Assembly (NCBI GenBank): GCA_002077045.2
Contig: KZ111219.1
Location: 1 to 34,975 of the forward strand
Direction: 5' to 3'
From: Rachicladosporium sp. CCFEE 5018
Taxonomy: Eukaryota > Ascomycota > Dothideomycetes > Cladosporiales > Cladosporiaceae
DNA length: 34,975 nucleotides
This document shows, one piece after another, positions 31,508 through 34,975 of this stretch. A program made the position numbers and the translations under genes. Within the stretch, counting starts at the first letter, position 1. Each line of letters opens with the position of its first letter. The notes below the pieces were generated by a model, which searched no databases, was not told where the DNA came from, and worked only from the letters and a program-made list of their open reading frames with translations.

Positions 31508-31993
31508 TTAGCCGATGCTTCGATAAGCACTTAACGGCGTGGTCTTTCTTGTCGGCAGGAAGTCTTTCGGACACCCAATTGTATCGATATCAGTGAACCT
31601 GATGACCGTATCAGACATGTGATACAATCTTGACCGCAAAACTAAGTTCCCAGCTGTCTCGAGCGCGTTCGGTCCTGTTCTCGGCCGCATATCCAGCTGG
31701 AAACTTTTGTCCCCCCTAAGAAGCAAGTATTTGGTCAGATGGTTCTCGCTGCTCTTGCCCTCTATATGCAACCCAAGGGTGTGGACTGCGACGCGACATC
31801 TATACACGGGGAAGTGTTGGATGGCGCCGAAGTTTGGGTCTAGTTGCACGCTTAGCGAAATCATTTCAGGGGTTTCAAGGGCGAGGAGATAGCTTAATAG
31901 AGTGCTGTTACTGACTTTTCGAGGACTTTCGAGCTTGCAACAGACGCTTAGTAGGCCCCTACTTATACGTTCGCGTCGTACAGATGGCGACAA
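31508..31993 (-). pseudogene. DUF7770-like fragment
   Basis: The frame reads VYRCRVAVHTLGLHIEGKSS, NHLTKYLLLRGDKSFQLDM and LVLRSRLYHMSDTVIRFTDI. This lines up with the first gene's VTVHNTGQLGNSKGSNNHNT, MTYLLLSHGGSVQLNM and its following Tyr/Phe-rich strand. The family-typical glycine-rich GCRxW end is missing: the frame changes character after DTIGCP and stops at 31508. It is therefore a truncated or frame-shifted relative. The preceding 60 residues (start at 31993) are basic and unassigned. No intron was found. Confidence 0.55.
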
Positions 31994-32756
31994 CGTGACA
32001 CGCTATTAGACATCGCTACGCAAGACCGCGAGGCCGCATGCTATAGGGATCCTTAGAGACTCCTGTAGAAGTTAAGCTAATCCTGGAGTCCGGGTCATTT
32101 CCCCAAAGTAGCGCTCCTAGCTAAGTGGTGGGAAACAAACGGGTGCAGACCACTTTCTGCCGTAGTTCGTAGATAAAGTGCACGGCGGCCACCGCAACGT
32201 AGGCTGTGAACCAATCGATCTAGCAACAATCCGTCGCGTAGGCCTATGATCCTATAGGCTTTCCCTACACACTTTCACTGGTGGCACGTATATTGCACGC
32301 GCGGGGGAAGTGCACAGGTAGGTAAAGTGCATGGGTGAGCAAGGTACGTGGATGGGCAAAGTGCATAGGTGGACAGAGTGCACATGCGGGCAGCGTAAGG
32401 ATTCAAGCGTTGTGCAAAGGCCGGGCACAAAGTACGGATGGAGCGTCTAACGGACGATTCGAAACTCTAATACGCGCTCGAGGGATCGTAACAATAATGT
32501 ATCGAGTAACGAAAGACATGCAAGGGCATTGCGTATTCTGATGTGGTACTAGGGTTCCGTACCAACCGCAGGGCGAAGGACTTTGTTATGTCTGGCCCAG
32601 CGCTTAGGTGGTTCTAACTAAGCTTACGGGAGAGCTTCCGGTCGGTATTCTACCACTCCTTGCAGTTTCCTGTGTCGGTCGGTTGCGGCTCGGTTGCGGG
32701 GAAGGCTAAGGTGCTCCTCATAGTAAATTTGGTGACAGTGACCTCAATCGTGCCCA
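31994..32756. other. Non-coding stretch with a tandem repeat, before the transposase
   Basis: No supported ORF. It contains the 17-bp tandem repeat (32291-32392) and, at about 32680-32701, a direct repeat of CGGTTGCGG. The left end of the transposon must lie somewhere between here and 32757, but I could not find matching terminal inverted repeats. Confidence 0.4.
32291..32392. repeat. Degenerate 17-bp tandem repeat, about six units
   Basis: Units start at 32291, 32308, 32325, 32342, 32359 and 32376, each exactly 17 nt. A typical unit is AAGTGCATAGGTGGACA; the shared pattern is A(A/G)GTGCAY then a G-rich half. The first unit is the most diverged. The array is uninterrupted and ends at 32392. 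Confidence 0.85.
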
Positions 32757-32775
32757 TTGTGCTGCATTGAGGTCA
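32739..32775. repeat. 10-bp perfect inverted repeat at the transposase 5' end
   Basis: TGACCTCAAT (32739-32748) is repeated as ATTGAGGTCA (32766-32775), with 17 nt between. It overlaps the first codons of the transposase frame and could be a transposase-binding or operator-like site; it also suggests translation starts further downstream. Confidence 0.6.
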
Positions 32776-33821
32776 ATCATGTTGTTGCCAAGGCTCTGAT
32801 TGAGGTGTTGTTAGTTTGTGTGCTCGCTGTCGTCGTCGAAGAGCGTGTGTTGCTGCCTACCATGCCTCCACCTCTTGAGGATCACATAATGTCGCGGATC
32901 TACCACCAGCTCTTCACGGTGGGCCGCTCTGTAGAGGAGGTTGCCGCCGACAATGGTGTGAGTGCGAGTGGAGTGAGGAAGTGGCGTCAAAATTGGAGGT
33001 TGTTTGGGTCACCAAGGCCACCAGGAGGAGCCTCAAATGCAGGCCGGCATAAGATCTTGACTAGGCATGAGGAGGAGCTAGTTCTTGAGTATCTGAATGA
33101 ACACCCAACGGCGTATCTCGATGAGGTGGCCTGGTACATCTTTGATGACTTCGATAAGGTAGTGTCGACTGCTACAGTGTCACGGTTGCTACACTCTCAT
33201 CAGTGGAGTCGTAAAGTGAGTAAAAAGATCGCGCATCAACGCTCCGATGAGCTACGTGCTGGCTTCTTTGGAAGGCGGCTCGGTTGGCCTATTCACCAAC
33301 TGGTCTTTATCGACGAGAGCGCGTGTTGCCCTCGCACAGGTGATAGGAAGTACGGCTGGAGTCCTATCAACCAACGAGCACACGATATCCAGTTCCTCGA
33401 ACGTACCAAGCGATGGAGTGTGTTGCCAGCTCTCTCGATCGATGGCTACCTGCGAGATCCTCTTATTGTACAGGGCTCTATCACTGCAGAGCTGTTCAAC
33501 GAGTGGATGCTCACCACAGTTATCCCTCAGTGTGGGCCTGGCACTATCTTTGTGATGGATAACGCGTCGATCCACCACACCGTTGGCCTCGTAGAGACCA
33601 TTGTCGAGGCTGGCATGGAGCTCCAGTTCTTGCCTCCGTATTCACCGGATCTGAATCCTATCGAACAGTCCTTTAATGTGTTGAAGGCGTGGATCCGTCG
33701 GCATGTCGATGAGATGGAGCATTATCCTTGCTTTGGAGACTTCCTTCTGCGTGCTGTCGAGTCTGTGGCCTGCCAGAGTGCGGAGGGATGGTTTAACGAG
33801 AGCGGTTACGAGTTGATATAG
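32757..33821 (+). mobile_element. Tc1/mariner (IS630-type) DDE transposase, apparently intact
   Basis: The frame is open for 354 codons; the likelier starts are MPPPLEDHIMSRIY (32862) or a nearby Met. The N-terminus holds a helix-turn-helix (RSVEEVAADNGVSASGVRKW) and a second winged-helix part (TATVSRLLHSHQWSRK). The catalytic triad is visible: Asp in LVFIDESACC, Asp in FVMDNASIHHT and Glu in LPPYSPDLNPIEQSF. There are 34 residues between the second Asp and the Glu, the D,D34E signature of Tc1/IS630 elements. These cut and paste at TA dinucleotides. No stop or frameshift interrupts it. Terminal inverted repeats could not be located, so element borders are unknown and mobility is unproven. Confidence 0.92.
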
Positions 33822-34309
33822 TTGGTTGTGCAATATCGACTGCGTAGACCTCGCTGTCCTCGAATTCGGAGTTGGTGTGCCTAAGGCAACAGCCAAGTCT
33901 GTAGACACAACTTCTGCACTACACTACATATGCCACCTTTGAGCATATGATTATGTAGCTATAAGTCTCTGAATCTCAATGCAGTTTACCGCATATCCAT
34001 ACGTGTAGTATTGACAATGTTATCGCTGTTGTGAGGTTAGGGCTCTATTGCTGCCTCAAATCCGGAGCAGCTTCGGGGCTACCAAGCTGCAGGCGGCTGT
34101 ATCCGACAGCCTGAGGCAGCAAATTTGCACTAACAGCCTGCAGCATTGCTACACCGCATAGCAAGATAGCCAGCATATTGATATATGGCTTGATAGAGCT
34201 GAATCTTAGCTTCAATATGAACCAATCCGAGTGTCGATTGAGTAAGTATTCGTGATGTTACAGGGTGCTGAAGTTTAGGTGTAGCACACGTCAAATTCAT
34301 GACTTCTAC
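33822..34309. other. Spacer with hairpin repeat, right flank of the transposase
   Basis: 488 nt with no ORF of note. It probably includes the right part of the transposon. It contains the hairpin-forming repeat at 34048-34122. Confidence 0.4.
34048..34122. repeat. Imperfect hairpin with perfect 11-bp stem
   Basis: TTGCTGCCTCA at 34048-34058 pairs perfectly with TGAGGCAGCAA at 34112-34122. The 53-nt loop contains GCAGCTT/AAGCTGC, which can extend the fold. It could be a MITE remnant, a transcript hairpin or part of a transposon end. Confidence 0.65.
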
Positions 34310-34975
34310 CTACTCAGAGTCCGACACTCTCACACCACGCTGCAACAACCATTCCTTCACTGATCTACGCATACGACGACGATAGCCAGGTGCTAGATCG
34401 AGATCCTTCCACTCCGCAAGATCTGCTGTGCCAATGCCATCTACAGAGAAGCCATTTGCAGCAAACACCGAAGCCATCCGATCTAAAGCTGCTTCTTCAC
34501 CACGCCACGTCGATTGAACACAACACCACTCAAAGAACTGCTCCCTTAGCTCTATCGACGAGCTCTGAGAGGCCGGCATCCGCACTGGACTCGACGTTGA
34601 AGCCTCATTTGCAGCAGGTCTGGCTGCCACCTTCTTATCACTGTCAAAAGCGAAGCTGAAGTGCGTTGAAGGCGTTTGAGCAACCGCCTTACTACTCGAC
34701 GACTCCTTGCCACCGCTCCTCACCGCGTTACGTCGATGCTCCGACTCCATCTGCTGGATCATACCACCGGAAGGGGCATCGGCAGTAAGCGTGCCATCGC
34801 GAATAGCCTGGGCCCATTGCGTTAAGATCTGAGCATAGATGGTACGGTGATAGTCCCTTGAATCACGTACTCCCCAGTAACACAGATGCGAGTAGTTATC
34901 ACAGTTCTTCACCTTGCAGATCCACCGCTCGGTTATGTCGACAGCGAGGTTGCCTTGCCCTTCTAACTGCTCACG
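34310..34975 (-). CDS. Partial ORF with zinc-knuckle-like start and SAM-like C-terminal domain
   Basis: The frame is open from the right edge (34975) to TAG/TGA at 34310, so the start is outside the window. It begins ITERWICKVKNCDNYSHLCY (C/H-rich, zinc-knuckle-like), then YAQILTQWAQAIRDGTLTAD, a serine-rich linker, EQFFEWCCVQSTWRGEEAAL and finally VDGIGTADLAEWKDLDLAPG with YRRRMRRSVKEWL. The last part has the length and pattern of a SAM-like helical domain (a binding module). The make-up, next to a transposase, suggests a repeat-borne family, but I cannot name it. Confidence 0.6.
   Translation of the reverse strand, partial: REQLEGQGNLAVDITERWICKVKNCDNYSHLCYWGVRDSRDYHRTIYAQILTQWAQAIRDGTLTADAPSGGMIQQMESEHRRNAVRSGGKESSSSKAVAQTPSTHFSFAFDSDKKVAARPAANEASTSSPVRMPASQSSSIELREQFFEWCCVQSTWRGEEAALDRMASVFAANGFSVDGIGTADLAEWKDLDLAPGYRRRMRRSVKEWLLQRGVRVSDSE

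Noticed and set aside
34310..34975. Idea that the edge ORF is the Starship captain (DUF3435 recombinase)
   Set aside because: No tyrosine-recombinase R-H-R-Y pattern is visible and the C-terminus is SAM-like.
1..34975. CRISPR arrays, operons or bacterial regulatory sites
   Set aside because: Spliceosomal introns throughout show a eukaryotic genome, and no spaced direct-repeat array was seen.

Overview
The window is genomic DNA from a filamentous ascomycete, probably a Dothideomycete-like plant- or soil-associated fungus. The evidence is many short spliceosomal introns (46-70 nt, GTRNGT donors, CTRAC-like branch points, AG acceptors), a fungal Zn2Cys6 regulator, a fungal nitric-oxide-reductase cytochrome P450 and the DUF3723 and patatin-like families known from fungal giant transposons. 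Most true genes are split by introns, so I rebuilt gene models by reading both strands and joining exons by hand. Family names come from motif and family recognition, not from a search.

Left part (1-12.6 kb), mixed sound and decayed genes: a partial F-box/WD40 protein (minus); a Zn2Cys6 regulator whose frame breaks after the DNA-binding domain (minus); a small membrane/coiled-coil protein (plus); a BTB/POZ protein that loses its family resemblance after the BTB start (minus); a lactate/malate dehydrogenase relic with a stop and frameshifts (minus); a multi-exon protein of unknown function (plus) running tail to tail into an N-terminal fragment of the splicing factor CWC22 (minus); an apparently intact DPM2 (plus); and an apparently intact 402-residue P450nor (CYP55, minus) with six introns.

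Middle (12.6-24 kb): a small secreted cysteine-containing protein (13.8 kb), then a divergent pair. This is a DUF3723 protein with a coiled-coil tail (14.5-17.5 kb, minus) and a RING-like plus patatin-like phospholipase (17.8-20.9 kb, plus). Both families are typical auxiliary genes of Starship elements. Both copies carry frameshifts and the patatin copy also has a nonsense codon, so this looks like a dead Starship remnant. No captain (DUF3435 recombinase) gene was seen. Two unrecognised coding stretches follow.

Right part (24-35 kb): a sirtuin (minus), two aminoglycoside-phosphotransferase-like kinases, two proteins resembling the fungal DUF7770 family (one a fragment), a bHLH regulator relic with two in-frame stops, a 17-bp tandem repeat, a full-length Tc1/IS630-type D,D34E transposase, a hairpin repeat, and an ORF with a SAM-like tail that runs off the right edge.

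Overall the window looks like an accessory or subtelomeric compartment: a few intact conserved genes (DPM2, P450nor) among truncated or mutated copies of normally conserved genes and transposon-associated families.
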